Positions 1 through 9,659 of a stretch of 64,000 nucleotides of DNA are shown piece by piece. The notes beneath the pieces were generated by a model, which searched no databases, was not told where the DNA came from, and worked only from the letters and a program-made list of their open reading frames with translations. Position 1 is the stretch's first letter; every line of letters starts with the position of its first letter. Made by a program: the position numbers and the translations under genes. Source of the DNA: Tepidisphaera sp. (GTDB lineage Bacteria > Planctomycetota > Phycisphaerae > Phycisphaerales > UBA1924); the NCBI GenBank assembly GCA_016124375.1, contig WGNV01000002.1, positions 310,001-374,000 of the forward strand, written 5' to 3'.

Positions 1-7
1 GCAGACC

Positions 8-679
8 ATGCGGCTGGTGGATATTGCCGACACCGGCGCCGCGCCCGAGATCGCCATCGTGCCGACCGGCTCGCAGCCGGCGCCTGCGGTCACGCCGACG
101 CCAGCACCGGAATCGCACACCGAATCTCCGCTGTCGCCGATTTTTACGTCGGGCGAACCGCTCGGACAGCCGCAGGTTCTGGAGTCGCCCGCGCACGTTG
201 ACTTTGCGTCGGCGGGATCGGACTGGTGGACCATCGGGGGCGGGGCGGCGGTCGGGCGCAACACGCACATCGACGGCAACGTGTACGGCGCGTGGAGCCA
301 CTTCGTCGCGGATGACGTGGAGTTCGCGGCGGAGCTGGGCGCGTGGTACTACGACCAGGAGGGCGACGACGCGGCGGGGATCAACCCCAACGTCGTGTTT
401 CGCTGGCACTTTGTGCACGAGCATGACTACACGATCTACGCCGACATCGGCATCGGCGTGCTGGTCGCGACCGACAACGTCCCGTACGACGGCACGTCGT
501 TCGACTTCACGCCCCGCGCGGGCGTGGGCGCAACCTTCGCGCTGAATGACGCGGGCGATGAGCGTCTTGTCGTTGGCCTGCGCTGGGCGCACGTTTCAAA
601 CGCGCGCATTCACGGGGACGACAACAACCCGGGCATCGACACCATCATGCTTTACAGCGGGTTTCAGTTTCCGTTCTAG
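8..679 (+). CDS. PagL-like lipid A 3-O-deacylase (acyloxyacyl hydrolase family), probably 5'-truncated
   Basis: The C-terminal two thirds look like a small outer-membrane beta-barrel: alternating hydrophobic and aromatic strands and a terminal phenylalanine. Residues 192-198 (RWAHVSN) match the His-x-Ser-Asn signature of PagL-type enzymes, which remove the 3-O-linked acyl chain of lipid A in the outer membrane. The first 75 or so residues are a Pro/Thr/Ala-rich linker and no signal peptide is visible. The frame is still open at the left edge of the window, so the signal peptide and true start probably lie upstream. It could instead be a porin-like barrel of another family; the His-x-Ser motif and the barrel ending are the only evidence. 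Confidence 0.6.
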   Translation: MRLVDIADTGAAPEIAIVPTGSQPAPAVTPTPAPESHTESPLSPIFTSGEPLGQPQVLESPAHVDFASAGSDWWTIGGGAAVGRNTHIDGNVYGAWSHFVADDVEFAAELGAWYYDQEGDDAAGINPNVVFRWHFVHEHDYTIYADIGIGVLVATDNVPYDGTSFDFTPRAGVGATFALNDAGDERLVVGLRWAHVSNARIHGDDNNPGIDTIMLYSGFQFPF

Positions 680-771
680 GAACTCGCTCGGCCGCCGCCC
701 CGATGCGCCGGACACCGTCCGCATGCGGCGTGGAAGCGGCTGACACCCGGCCTTGCGCCGCGGGCCCTTGC

Positions 772-1725
772 TCAACCCGCGATCCGGAAGCTCCCGTCGA
801 CGGGGGGCACCTCGCCCAGCACGACACGGTTGCGCCCGCCCCGCTTTGCGACGTAGAGGTTGGCATCGGCCATCTGAACCCAGGTCTCGGCGTTGACGCT
901 GGCCTTGGCGCGGCACCCCGCGACGCCGACCGATGCGGTCACGGGCGGAGTCTTACGGAACTCCCAGGTGGTGGCGCAGATGGCGGCTCGGATTCGCTCG
1001 CACACGTTCATTGCTTCGCCCGGGGGCGTGTCGGGCATGATGATCGCGAACTCTTCGCCCCCGTAGCGACACACCAGGTCGGTGCGGCGGCCTTCACGCG
1101 ACAACATCTTGGCGATGCCCACCAGCACCACGTCGCCCGTCGCGTGCCCGTGGGTGTCGTTGATTCGCTTGAAATGATCGATGTCGAGCATCGCCAGGCT
1201 CAGGGGGTGACCCTGGCGGCTGTTGCGGGCGAACTCTTCGCTCCAGCGGCTGTCAAAGAACGCGCGATTCCAGAGCCCCGTGAGCCCGTCCACCTGCGCA
1301 CGCTGGGCCAAGAGCCGGAACAGCCGATGGGTGCGCAGCAGGCTGCGCAGCCTCATGCGAAGCTCAGCAAACTCGAAGGGCTTTCCGATGAAATCGCTGG
1401 CGCCGGCTTCGAAACACTCGACCTTGCGCTCGGCGTTCTGCTCGCGGGCGAGGATGAGCACCGGCACGTTCTGCGTCCCTTCGTCGGCCTTCAGGGCGCG
1501 AAGGACCGACAGCCCGTCCATGCCCGGCATGTCCAGGTCGAGGATGATGGCGGCGGGGAGGCGCGACCGGGCGACGCTCAGCCCCTCGGGGCCGTCGTAC
1601 GCGCTGATGCACTTGAGTTCTTCGCGAGAGAGGTGAAACGCGAGCAGGCGATGCACTTCCGGTGCATCGTCGATGACGAGCACGCAGTCCGTTCCCTCGG
1701 TGTCAACCTGCCCCGGCTGATGCAT
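772..1725 (-). CDS. Response regulator with REC and GGDEF domains (diguanylate cyclase)
   Basis: The N-terminal half is a receiver domain: acidic pair in VLVIDD, phospho-acceptor aspartate in IILDLDMPGMDG and conserved lysine in GKPF. The C-terminal half is a GGDEF domain with DGLTGLWNR at its start, LDIDHFKRINDTHGH and an intact GGEEF active site, so it should make cyclic-di-GMP from two GTP in response to phosphorylation. It lies directly downstream of an HPt gene, the likely phosphodonor. The start is uncertain: the ATG given here leaves 22 bases after the HPt stop, while a GTG at 1755 would overlap the HPt gene by 8 bases and add 10 residues. No membrane segment is seen, so it should be cytoplasmic. 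Confidence 0.88.
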   Translation of the reverse strand: MHQPGQVDTEGTDCVLVIDDAPEVHRLLAFHLSREELKCISAYDGPEGLSVARSRLPAAIILDLDMPGMDGLSVLRALKADEGTQNVPVLILAREQNAERKVECFEAGASDFIGKPFEFAELRMRLRSLLRTHRLFRLLAQRAQVDGLTGLWNRAFFDSRWSEEFARNSRQGHPLSLAMLDIDHFKRINDTHGHATGDVVLVGIAKMLSREGRRTDLVCRYGGEEFAIIMPDTPPGEAMNVCERIRAAICATTWEFRKTPPVTASVGVAGCRAKASVNAETWVQMADANLYVAKRGGRNRVVLGEVPPVDGSFRIAG

Positions 1726-1747
1726 GATCCCACGCCCCCGCGCTTGT

Positions 1748-2089
1748 TCAGCCACCCGCCGCCCGATCGCACATTTCGATCAGTTCGTCCACTTCGGCAC
1801 GCACCCGCTCCAGCTCGGCGGCGTCGCGACCTTCCAATCGCTTGATCGCGTCCTCGACCCGGCCCGCAGCGTCGCCCAAGGGCTTGAGCCCGTAACTGGC
1901 CGACGCCCCGCGCAGTTGGTGGGCGAGGCGCTTGAGATCATCGGCGCGCCGCCCTTCCATCGCGGCTCGGATCGCCTCCCGCCTTCGCGAGAGGTCGGCC
2001 ACGAACATCTCGACCAGTTCGAGCATCTCCGGATCGCCCGAAAGCGTGCTCCTGAGTGGTGGCCGCTGACCATTTGGGGTGTTGGACAT
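1748..2089 (-). CDS. HPt (histidine phosphotransfer) domain protein
   Basis: This 113-residue all-alpha protein carries the HPt core RLAHQLRGASASYG, with His57 the predicted phosphorylated residue. HPt proteins shuttle phosphate between hybrid kinases and receiver domains in multistep phosphorelays. A GGAG seven bases before the ATG supports the start. The gene sits immediately upstream of the REC-GGDEF regulator on the same strand, so the two probably form one relay ending in cyclic-di-GMP synthesis. No histidine kinase is found in the window; the phosphate source must be encoded elsewhere. Confidence 0.85.
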   Translation of the reverse strand: MSNTPNGQRPPLRSTLSGDPEMLELVEMFVADLSRRREAIRAAMEGRRADDLKRLAHQLRGASASYGLKPLGDAAGRVEDAIKRLEGRDAAELERVRAEVDELIEMCDRAAGG

Positions 2090-2193
2090 GACATAGCTCC
2101 GCGCGCTAACTCCGGGATGTCATCGGCCCTTGGCGCGGGCGCATTGAGGCGGCCTGACTCGGGAGAAAGGCCGTTCGCCCTATAACCGGCGTG

Positions 2194-3305
2194 CTAGCGA
2201 AGCGGGACCCAGGCGCCCCGGCTTGACAAGGCCGCGGCAACGAATCGCACCCCCGCCGCGCCCGCGTTCACGTCCGGATATTCAGCCCCGCGTTCCCCTC
2301 GCATGGCGGCGAAAACGCCCCGGTAGACGTTGGCGAAGGCTTCGATGAACCCCTCGGGGTGACCGGGCGGGAGGCGGGTGGCGCCGAGACCTTGGGCTTG
2401 GGAGGCGGTCGAGCCGCGAGTGATGATGCGGCGGTCGCCCGAAAGGGTGTTCAGGTGCAACTCGTTGGGGTGCTCTTGCCGCCAGGTGAGGCCGGCGTTT
2501 TCGCCATAAATTCGGAGCGCGAGGCCGTTTTCTTCGCCCACGCACACCTGCGACACGCTGATGTGCCCGACGGCGCCGCCCGCGAAACGCAGGCGCACGA
2601 GGGCGTCGTCGTCGACGCGGCGGCCGTGGACGAGCGTGTGCACGTCGGCGGCGAGAGATTCGATGTGCAGGCCAGAGACGTATCGGATGAGATTCTCGGC
2701 GTGCGTGCCGATGTCGCCCAAGGCTCCGGCGCCGGCCAGCACGGGGTCGCCCCGCCAGGCGGCTTGCTTCTGGCCTTCGCTCGCGAGGTTGGTGGCGAGC
2801 CAGCCCTGGTGATACTCGGCAATGACCTTGCGGATGGGGCCGAGTTCGCCCGTGCGGATGAGTTCGCGTGCAGTCCGCACGAGGGGGTAACCGGTGTAGT
2901 TGTACGTGACGGCGAGGATGCGGCCGGCCCGCGTCGCGGCTTCCTGCAGTGCGCTCGCGTGCGCCGGTTCGACGACCATGGGCTTGTCGATGATCACGTG
3001 AAATCCAGCGTTGAGGGCCGCCAGCGCGGGCTCGAAGTGGGCGTGGTTGGGCGTGACGATCACGACGGCGTCGATGGGGTCGGGACGCTGACGCTCGGAG
3101 GTCAACATCGCCCGCCAGTCGGGGTAGGTTCGATCGGCGGCGAGGCCGAGTTCGCGGCCGCTCTCCAGGGCCCGCTCGGGGGTGGACGAGAGCGCTCCCG
3201 CGACGACGCGGGCTTCGCCATCGAGTTGGATCGCCAGGCGATGCACGGCCCCGATGAACGCGCCCGAGCCGCCCCCGATCATGCCGAGTTGGAGAACGCG
3301 GCGGG

Positions 3306-3309
<4 letters not shown>
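2194..3309 (-). CDS. Gfo/Idh/MocA family NAD(P)-dependent oxidoreductase
   Basis: The 371-residue protein opens with a Rossmann dinucleotide-binding segment ([14 protein letters not shown]) and has the family's DKPM motif and a [13 protein letters not shown] segment in the C-terminal alpha/beta domain. Family members oxidise or isomerise sugars and cyclitols with NAD(P). The open frame runs further upstream, but that part lies over the preceding isomerase. The real start is taken as the GTG at 3309, which overlaps the isomerase stop in GTGA and places the Rossmann fold at the N-terminus. Translational coupling to the isomerase implies a shared sugar pathway; the substrate cannot be read from the sequence. 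Confidence 0.9.
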
Positions 3310-4340
<1,031 letters not shown>

Positions 4341-4456
4341 GGCGGGGAGCGTACCACGGGTGCCGCGATGTGTTCCGGGACATGTTCCAGGGTGGATTCG
4401 CACGCCGGGCCGAATCGCGGTAGGCTCGGCGGCTGACCGCTCGCGTGGAGGACCCG

Positions 4457-5758
4457 ATGCACAACAGCCGTGCTCCGAAGGTGTCGTTGTCGATCATGAT
4501 GCTGCTGCAGTACGCCGTGTGGGGCGTGTGGCTGCCATACCTCGCGACGTACCTGCAGGCGTCGATCGCCGAGGGCGGGCTCGGCTTCACGAGCACGCAA
4601 GTGGGATGGATTCTCGGTTTGGCGGGCTCGATCGGGGCGGTGACGGCGCCGTTCTTGGGCGGGCAGATCGCCGACCGATTCATGAACGCTGAGCGGTGGC
4701 TGGCGATCCTGCTGATCATCGGAGGCGTGCTGAAGTTCATCACCGCCAGCGTGCACGATTACAACGTGTTCTTGATTCTGTCGATCTTCTACTCGGTGTT
4801 TTACATGCCGACGTTGGCGCTGACCAACTCGATCGCCTTCGCGCATCTGGGGCACGCCGAGCGGGATTTTCCGATCGTGCGCACCTGGGGCACGATCGGC
4901 TGGATCATCGCCAGCAACGCGTTTCCGCTGATCTGGCTGCAACACAACGTGCATGTGTCGGCGCTGCCGCCCTTCTTCGTCGGTGAGCCGCTGGCGAATA
5001 GCAAGGCGCTGATCGCCGATGCGCTGCGGGTGTCGGGGATCATGGCGGTGCTCTACGGCGTGTGGGCGGTGTTCTTCTTGCCCAAGACGCCCGCGACGCG
5101 ATCGGTCGAGCATCCCTTGGCGTTCCTGCGGGCGTTCCGTCTGCTCACGCACCGGGGCTTTCTGGTCGTCACGCTGGTGGCGCTGCCCATCGCGATGATC
5201 CACCAGGTGTTCTTCATCCGCACCAGCGTGTTCCTGAATAGTTTTCTGAAGTTCGAAGACCAGTACGTCGGCCCGATCATGTCGATCAGCCAGTTCTCGG
5301 AGATCGGCTTTCTGGCGATTCTGGGGTTGTTCCTGAAGCGGCTGGGGTATCGCGGTGTGCTGACGATCGGGTGTCTGGCCTTCGCGGCTCGGTATGCGCT
5401 GTTCGCGATTTCCACAGAGCAGACACGCACGATCGCCGTCGCGGCGTGCGTGCTGCACGGCATCTGCTACGGATTTTTCTTTGCGGGTTCGTTCTTGTAC
5501 GTCGAAAAGGTCGCCCCCGCAGACTCGCGGCACTCCGCCCAGACGGTCTTCGGCATCATTATCCTGGGTTTGGGGCCGGTGCTGGCAGGGCTGTACAACC
5601 AGTGGCTTGATCACGCCTTCCCCACCGACGGCGTCAACCCGGCCTGGCGGGGCCTGTGGCTGGTACAGGCCGCGATCGGCCTGGGCAGCGGCATTCTGCT
5701 GGCGTTGGCCTTCCGTCCCGGCTCGACCAGGGCCGAGCCGACGCCGGCGACCGCGTGA
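4457..5758 (+). CDS. MFS transporter, nucleoside:H+ symporter-like
   Basis: A 433-residue integral membrane protein with about twelve hydrophobic segments. The N-terminus ([22 protein letters not shown]) resembles the NupG / nucleoside:proton symporter branch of the major facilitator superfamily, and a GGQIADRFM loop after the second or third helix fits the MFS signature loop. The start is the ATG at 4457 because GGAGG lies five bases upstream; an in-frame GTG at 4445 would include that ribosome-binding site in the coding region. The gene diverges from the isomerase/oxidoreductase pair, with about 115 bases between them for two promoters. In this setting a sugar or sugar-nucleoside substrate is as likely as a nucleoside. 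Confidence 0.87.
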   Translation: MHNSRAPKVSLSIMMLLQYAVWGVWLPYLATYLQASIAEGGLGFTSTQVGWILGLAGSIGAVTAPFLGGQIADRFMNAERWLAILLIIGGVLKFITASVHDYNVFLILSIFYSVFYMPTLALTNSIAFAHLGHAERDFPIVRTWGTIGWIIASNAFPLIWLQHNVHVSALPPFFVGEPLANSKALIADALRVSGIMAVLYGVWAVFFLPKTPATRSVEHPLAFLRAFRLLTHRGFLVVTLVALPIAMIHQVFFIRTSVFLNSFLKFEDQYVGPIMSISQFSEIGFLAILGLFLKRLGYRGVLTIGCLAFAARYALFAISTEQTRTIAVAACVLHGICYGFFFAGSFLYVEKVAPADSRHSAQTVFGIIILGLGPVLAGLYNQWLDHAFPTDGVNPAWRGLWLVQAAIGLGSGILLALAFRPGSTRAEPTPATA

Positions 5759-5832
5759 TTTTTCGGCATTGGCGGTAGCACCCCGCCCCGCTTCGTGGTA
5801 CACCAATTGCCTTTCCCCTCAGGAGCACCCAC

Positions 5833-7200
5833 ATGACCACCTCCCAGCCCTCGCCCCACAAGCCCGCCCATATCGATGAATCGCGTCGCGGCTTCCTCGC
5901 AGGTGCCGCGGCTCTCGCCGGGGCCGCGCTCATCGGCTCGCGGGCCGGCGCCGCCGCCCAGCCGGGCAGCGTGACGCCCGCCGCATTCACGCCACCCAAG
6001 GCCAAGGCCCGCAAGGCGGTCAAAGACGGGGAACCGATCCGCATGGGCGTCATCGGTCTGGGCGGCCCGGGCGGCTGCGCTATGGGGCTCAACCACGTCA
6101 TCTCGTTCGCCAACTTCAATAAAGACGGCCAGGAGAAGGTCGAGATCGCCGCGATCTGCGACCTGAACAAGATCTTCCTGGAGCACGGAAAGCAGGAACT
6201 CGCCAAGATTCAGAAGACCCCTTTCGACACCTACACCAACTACAAAGACCTGCTCGCCCGCGAGGATCTGCACGCCGTGCTGCTGGCCCTGCCCGAGCAC
6301 TGGCACGCCCAGGCGGGCATCGACGCCATCGCGGCCGGCAAGGACGTGTACAGCGAAAAGCCGATGACGCTGAACCTGGCCGACGCCTTGCACCTGCACC
6401 AGGCCGCCAGCAGCAATCCTGATCTCATTTTTCAGGTCGGCACGCAGATGGTGAACCTGCCCAAGTATCACGAGGCGGCCAAACTCATTAAGGCCGGCGC
6501 GATCGGCACGCCGACCTTCAGCCAGACGAGCTACTGCCGCAACAGCAAAGAAGGCGAATGGCACTACACCATCGACCCGGCGTGGAAGCCGGGCGAAAAC
6601 CTCGACTGGGACACATGGTGCGGGCCCGTCGGACCCATGCCGTGGGACCCGAAGGTGTACTACCAGTGGCGGCGGTATCGCAAAGTCTCCACCGGCATCT
6701 GCGGCGATCTTCTCGTTCACGTCATGACGCCCATGATGATGGCGCTCGACCAGGGCTGGCCCGTGAAGGTGGCCGCCACCGGCGCCCACCACAGCGACAA
6801 AGACATGGAGAACTTCGACAACATCAACATCGCCGCCCAGTTTGAGACCGGGCACCAGATGGTCGTCGCCGGTTCGACATGCAACGAGGCGGGGCTGGAG
6901 ACCATGATCCGCGGGCACAAGGCGAACATCTATCTGGGCTCGCGCCACTGCGTGCTGAGGCCTGAACGCCCGTTCGCCGAGGAGATCGACGAGAAGACCA
7001 TCGAGTGCCCCGACATCGGCAACGACCAGGACAAACACCGCCTGCGCTGGCTGCACTGCATCCGCACGCGCGAGGCCACCTGGAGCGGCACCGAACTTGG
7101 GCTCAAGGTGATGATCGTCGTCGACCTCGCCACGCGCAGCATGTGGGAAGGCCGCGCGTTCGCGTTCGACCCCAAGACCATGACCTCGCGGGCGATCTGA
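5833..7200 (+). CDS. Tat-exported Gfo/Idh/MocA family oxidoreductase
   Basis: The N-terminus has a twin-arginine signal (ESRRGFLAGAAALAGAALIG followed by small residues), so the folded enzyme with bound cofactor should be exported to the periplasm. The mature part starts a Rossmann fold (RMGVIGLGGPGGCAMG), has SEKPMTL in the place of the family's EKP motif, and a C-terminal alpha/beta domain, 455 residues in all. AGGAG eight bases before the ATG supports the start. Exported members with Tat signals are typical of planctomycetes and often act on sugars released from polysaccharides. It precedes apbE and a second exported paralogue in what looks like one transcription unit. Confidence 0.9.
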   Translation: MTTSQPSPHKPAHIDESRRGFLAGAAALAGAALIGSRAGAAAQPGSVTPAAFTPPKAKARKAVKDGEPIRMGVIGLGGPGGCAMGLNHVISFANFNKDGQEKVEIAAICDLNKIFLEHGKQELAKIQKTPFDTYTNYKDLLAREDLHAVLLALPEHWHAQAGIDAIAAGKDVYSEKPMTLNLADALHLHQAASSNPDLIFQVGTQMVNLPKYHEAAKLIKAGAIGTPTFSQTSYCRNSKEGEWHYTIDPAWKPGENLDWDTWCGPVGPMPWDPKVYYQWRRYRKVSTGICGDLLVHVMTPMMMALDQGWPVKVAATGAHHSDKDMENFDNINIAAQFETGHQMVVAGSTCNEAGLETMIRGHKANIYLGSRHCVLRPERPFAEEIDEKTIECPDIGNDQDKHRLRWLHCIRTREATWSGTELGLKVMIVVDLATRSMWEGRAFAFDPKTMTSRAI

Positions 7201-7212
7201 GGTGGAGGCGGC

Positions 7213-7252
7213 GTCCCAATCTCCCGGCTGCTGGTGGGACAGGCGTCCCGCC
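7213..7252. repeat. Short palindromic intergenic repeat upstream of apbE
   Basis: GTCCCA at 7213-7218 is repeated inverted as TGGGAC at 7235-7240, and GGGAC at 7236-7240 pairs with GTCCC at 7245-7249 across AGGC. The overlapping palindromes, in a gap between two co-directional genes and within the weak 5' extension of the apbE frame, look like a REP-type element rather than coding sequence. Confidence 0.45.
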
Positions 7253-7288
7253 TTTCCGCGGCATGGCGAAGAGCGAACGGGCAGCGAG

Positions 7289-8311
7289 ATGCAGCGCGTG
7301 AGCGCCGCAGGTGAATCCTTGCGCCTCGCGTGCGATGCCATGGGCACGCGTTTCGAGTGCGTGCTGTTCGGAGCCGACCAGACGCGCCTGCGGGCCGCGG
7401 CCGAAGCCGCGTTCGCGGAGATCGAGAGCCTCTCCGCCCGCTGGTCGTACTTCGCGAGCGGCAGCATGGTCTTCCGAATTAACCGCGAGGCGGCCGAACG
7501 GCCCGTCGCGCTCGATGCCGAGACCCGCGACATTCTGCGCCTCGCGCTCGACGTCTGGCGCGATTCACGAAGCTGCTTCGACATCACCATCGCCCCGCTC
7601 ATGCGCCATTGGGGCTTTCGGGTAGCCCCTCTCCCCGAGAGGGGCGAGAAATCACTTTTGCAGGCACAAGAGCCCCTCTCGGAAAGAGGGGCCACCCCGG
7701 CCATCTGGGGCTCGCAGCATCTCTTGCTCGAAGAAACCGCGTGCACGCTCGCCTTCGCGCACCCCGGCATCGAGATCGATCTTGGCGCGATCGCCAAAGG
7801 CTGGGCGATCGACCGCGCTGCCGAGGTGCTTCGCGAAGCGGGCGTGGCAGCCGCACTGCTGCATGGGGGCACCAGTTCGGTCGTCGCGATCGGCTCGCCC
7901 CCCCACTCGCCCCGCGGCTGGCCCGTTCGCCTCGGACCGTTCGACGGGTCACCGGTGGTGCACCTGCGTGACAGCGCGCTGGGCATCTCCGCCCCGCACG
8001 GCCGCACGGCCAATATCGCAGGTTCAAGCGTGGGGCATGTGATTGATCCTCGCACGGGTGCGCCGACGGGATGGGCTGGCGGCTCTACCTTGCCTTCGCC
8101 AGCCCGCGAGGACTCACGCGACTCGACCTTTGCCGCATGCGTGCACACCTCCGCCGCGATCGCCGACGCATGGTCCACCGCGCTGCTCGTGCGGGGTTCG
8201 GCACGCGGGGCGGCGCTCCCGCACGGCCTCGCCACGGCTGTCCGCCTCAGCGACACCTGGACCTATTCTGACTCGTTCGCCCAGCACCTCTCGCCGGAGC
8301 TCGCTTCATGA
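7289..8311 (+). CDS. apbE: FAD:protein FMN transferase (ApbE family)
   Basis: ApbE enzymes covalently attach FMN to Thr/Ser of exported flavoproteins. The family pattern is clear: CDAMGTRFE near the N-terminus, FDITIAPLM, IDLGAIAKGWAIDRAAEVL, LLHGGTSSVVAIG and a C-terminal TSAAIADAWSTAL (the metal and flavin-binding end). The start is placed at the ATG at 7289, beyond an upstream repeat; no strong ribosome-binding site is seen. Residues about 113-135 are encoded by two hairpins inserted in frame, a segment absent from ordinary family members. The stop overlaps the next oxidoreductase start in ATGA. No signal or lipobox is visible at the chosen start, unlike many periplasmic homologues. Confidence 0.88.
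   Translation: MQRVSAAGESLRLACDAMGTRFECVLFGADQTRLRAAAEAAFAEIESLSARWSYFASGSMVFRINREAAERPVALDAETRDILRLALDVWRDSRSCFDITIAPLMRHWGFRVAPLPERGEKSLLQAQEPLSERGATPAIWGSQHLLLEETACTLAFAHPGIEIDLGAIAKGWAIDRAAEVLREAGVAAALLHGGTSSVVAIGSPPHSPRGWPVRLGPFDGSPVVHLRDSALGISAPHGRTANIAGSSVGHVIDPRTGAPTGWAGGSTLPSPAREDSRDSTFAACVHTSAAIADAWSTALLVRGSARGAALPHGLATAVRLSDTWTYSDSFAQHLSPELAS
7625..7692. repeat. Paired hairpins with identical arms inside apbE
   Basis: Two hairpins share exactly the same 8-base arms, GCCCCTCT and AGAGGGGC: one at 7625-7645 with loop CCCCG and one at 7672-7692 with loop CGGAA, 26 bases apart. The whole unit lies in frame inside apbE and inserts roughly 23 residues between two conserved family segments. 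It looks like a REP/BIME-type element tolerated in a coding region. Confidence 0.75.
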
Positions 8312-9552
8312 ATGACCTTGACCGCCGTGATTTTCTCGCCGCCGCCGGGGCTTTTGCCGTGGTATCACTCATGCCCAGCACCCTGCCCGCCGCGCCGGTT
8401 CGTCGCGGGGCGCCGCTCAACATCGCCCTCATCGGTGCCGGCCGCCAAGGTTCCGCGGCTCTGGTCGAACTCGCCAAGATCGACGCCGCCAAGGTCGTGG
8501 CCGTCTGCGACACCGACCAATCCCGCGCCGACCGCGCCGCCCGCCGCACACAGGGCGTGGCGGTGTTCACAAGTCTCGCCGAGATGTTCGACAAGGTGAA
8601 GGAGATCAACGCCGTCGTCATCGCGACCCCCACGCACGAGCACAAGGCCCCGGCGATCGCGTCGCTGGCCGCGGGCAAGCACGTGTATTGCGAAACTCCG
8701 CTCGCGCACACGCGTGAGGACGTGCTTGCGATCCACCAGGCCGCCCAAGCCGCGCAGGGGAACAAGCTCGTCTTCGCGAGCGCCCTGGAAGGCCGCTCGA
8801 ACCCCATCTACAAACTCTCGCGGGGCTTTTATCGCTCCGACGCGGTGCGCGACCTCATCGCGATGCGGGCCCAGAGCGACCAGAAGACGACGTGGCGCGT
8901 GCCCGCGAGCGACCCGGCCCGCGAAGCCGCCCTCAACTGGCGGCTCGACAAAGCCCTCTCCATCGGCCTGCCCGGCGAACTGGGCGTGCATCAGTTCGAT
9001 GTGTTTCACTGGTTCAAGAACGATTACCCCGTCAGCGTGCGGGGCTCCGGGTCGATCCGTTTTCATAAGGACGGGCGCGAAATCCCCGATACCGTGCATT
9101 GCGATCTCGCCTTCGCCGACGGCGTCCGCCTGTCATGGGACGCGACGCTCGCGAACTCGTTCCAGGGCACGCACGAGATCTTCCTGGGCTCGAACGCGGC
9201 CATCAAACTCGCCTGGACCGCAGGGTGGATGTTCAAAGAAGCCGACGCGCCGCAGCAGGGCTGGGAGGTCTACGCCAACCGCCAGCAGTTCCACAAGGAC
9301 GAGGGCATCACGCTCATCGCCGACGCGACCAAGCTCGCCTCGCAAGGCAAACTCAAGGAGGGCGTGGGCCTGCCCAACCCGCCGCTGTATTACGCGCTTG
9401 CCGACTTTGTGCGCAGCGTGACCGAGGGCCAGCCGGCGGTCGCCTCCGCCGCCGACGGGGCGCGGGCCACACTGGTGGCGCTGGCGGCGCACGAGGCGGT
9501 GGCCAGCGGCAAGGAAATCGCGATCGACCCCGCCGAGTTGAGGTCTCTGTAA
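8308..9552 (+). CDS. Tat-exported Gfo/Idh/MocA family oxidoreductase
   Basis: A second exported oxidoreductase, 414 residues. The signal is twin-arginine-like (DRRDFLAAAGAFAVVSLMPS), followed by the Rossmann segment IALIGAGRQGSAAL, a CETPLA segment in the position of the family's EKP motif, and LGVHQFDVFHWF in the C-terminal domain. The Lys of EKP, often catalytic, is therefore replaced here (ETP), which may mean altered chemistry. It overlaps the apbE stop by four bases (ATGA), so it is translationally coupled. With the paralogue upstream of apbE it forms a three-gene exported redox module; no FMN acceptor motif was recognised in either oxidoreductase. Confidence 0.88.
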   Translation: MNDLDRRDFLAAAGAFAVVSLMPSTLPAAPVRRGAPLNIALIGAGRQGSAALVELAKIDAAKVVAVCDTDQSRADRAARRTQGVAVFTSLAEMFDKVKEINAVVIATPTHEHKAPAIASLAAGKHVYCETPLAHTREDVLAIHQAAQAAQGNKLVFASALEGRSNPIYKLSRGFYRSDAVRDLIAMRAQSDQKTTWRVPASDPAREAALNWRLDKALSIGLPGELGVHQFDVFHWFKNDYPVSVRGSGSIRFHKDGREIPDTVHCDLAFADGVRLSWDATLANSFQGTHEIFLGSNAAIKLAWTAGWMFKEADAPQQGWEVYANRQQFHKDEGITLIADATKLASQGKLKEGVGLPNPPLYYALADFVRSVTEGQPAVASAADGARATLVALAAHEAVASGKEIAIDPAELRSL

Positions 9553-9621
9553 AACGTGTCGTGTCAATCGCTCGGAAACGAATCTGACGTCTCCGTCGAA
9601 CCGCCGGCCGCTGCCTTTCAA

Positions 9622-9658
9622 CGAACGCCGAGTCACGAACGCCGAATGCCGAACACGC
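9622..9658. repeat. Short direct repeat in the gap before the c-haem protein gene
   Basis: CGAACGCCGA occurs at 9622-9631 and again at 9636-9645, followed by a partial third copy (CGAATGCCGAAC). This low-complexity stretch leaves no ribosome-binding site in front of the ATG at 9660. Its function is unknown; it resembles a short dispersed intergenic repeat. Confidence 0.4.
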
Positions 9659-9659
9659 C

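Noticed and set aside
5611..8256. Long open frame of 881 codons on the minus strand opposite two oxidoreductases and apbE
   Set aside because: It has no family motifs, is rich in Arg, Ala and Gly as expected for the antisense of GC-rich genes, and the plus-strand genes have clear motifs, ribosome-binding sites and couplings.
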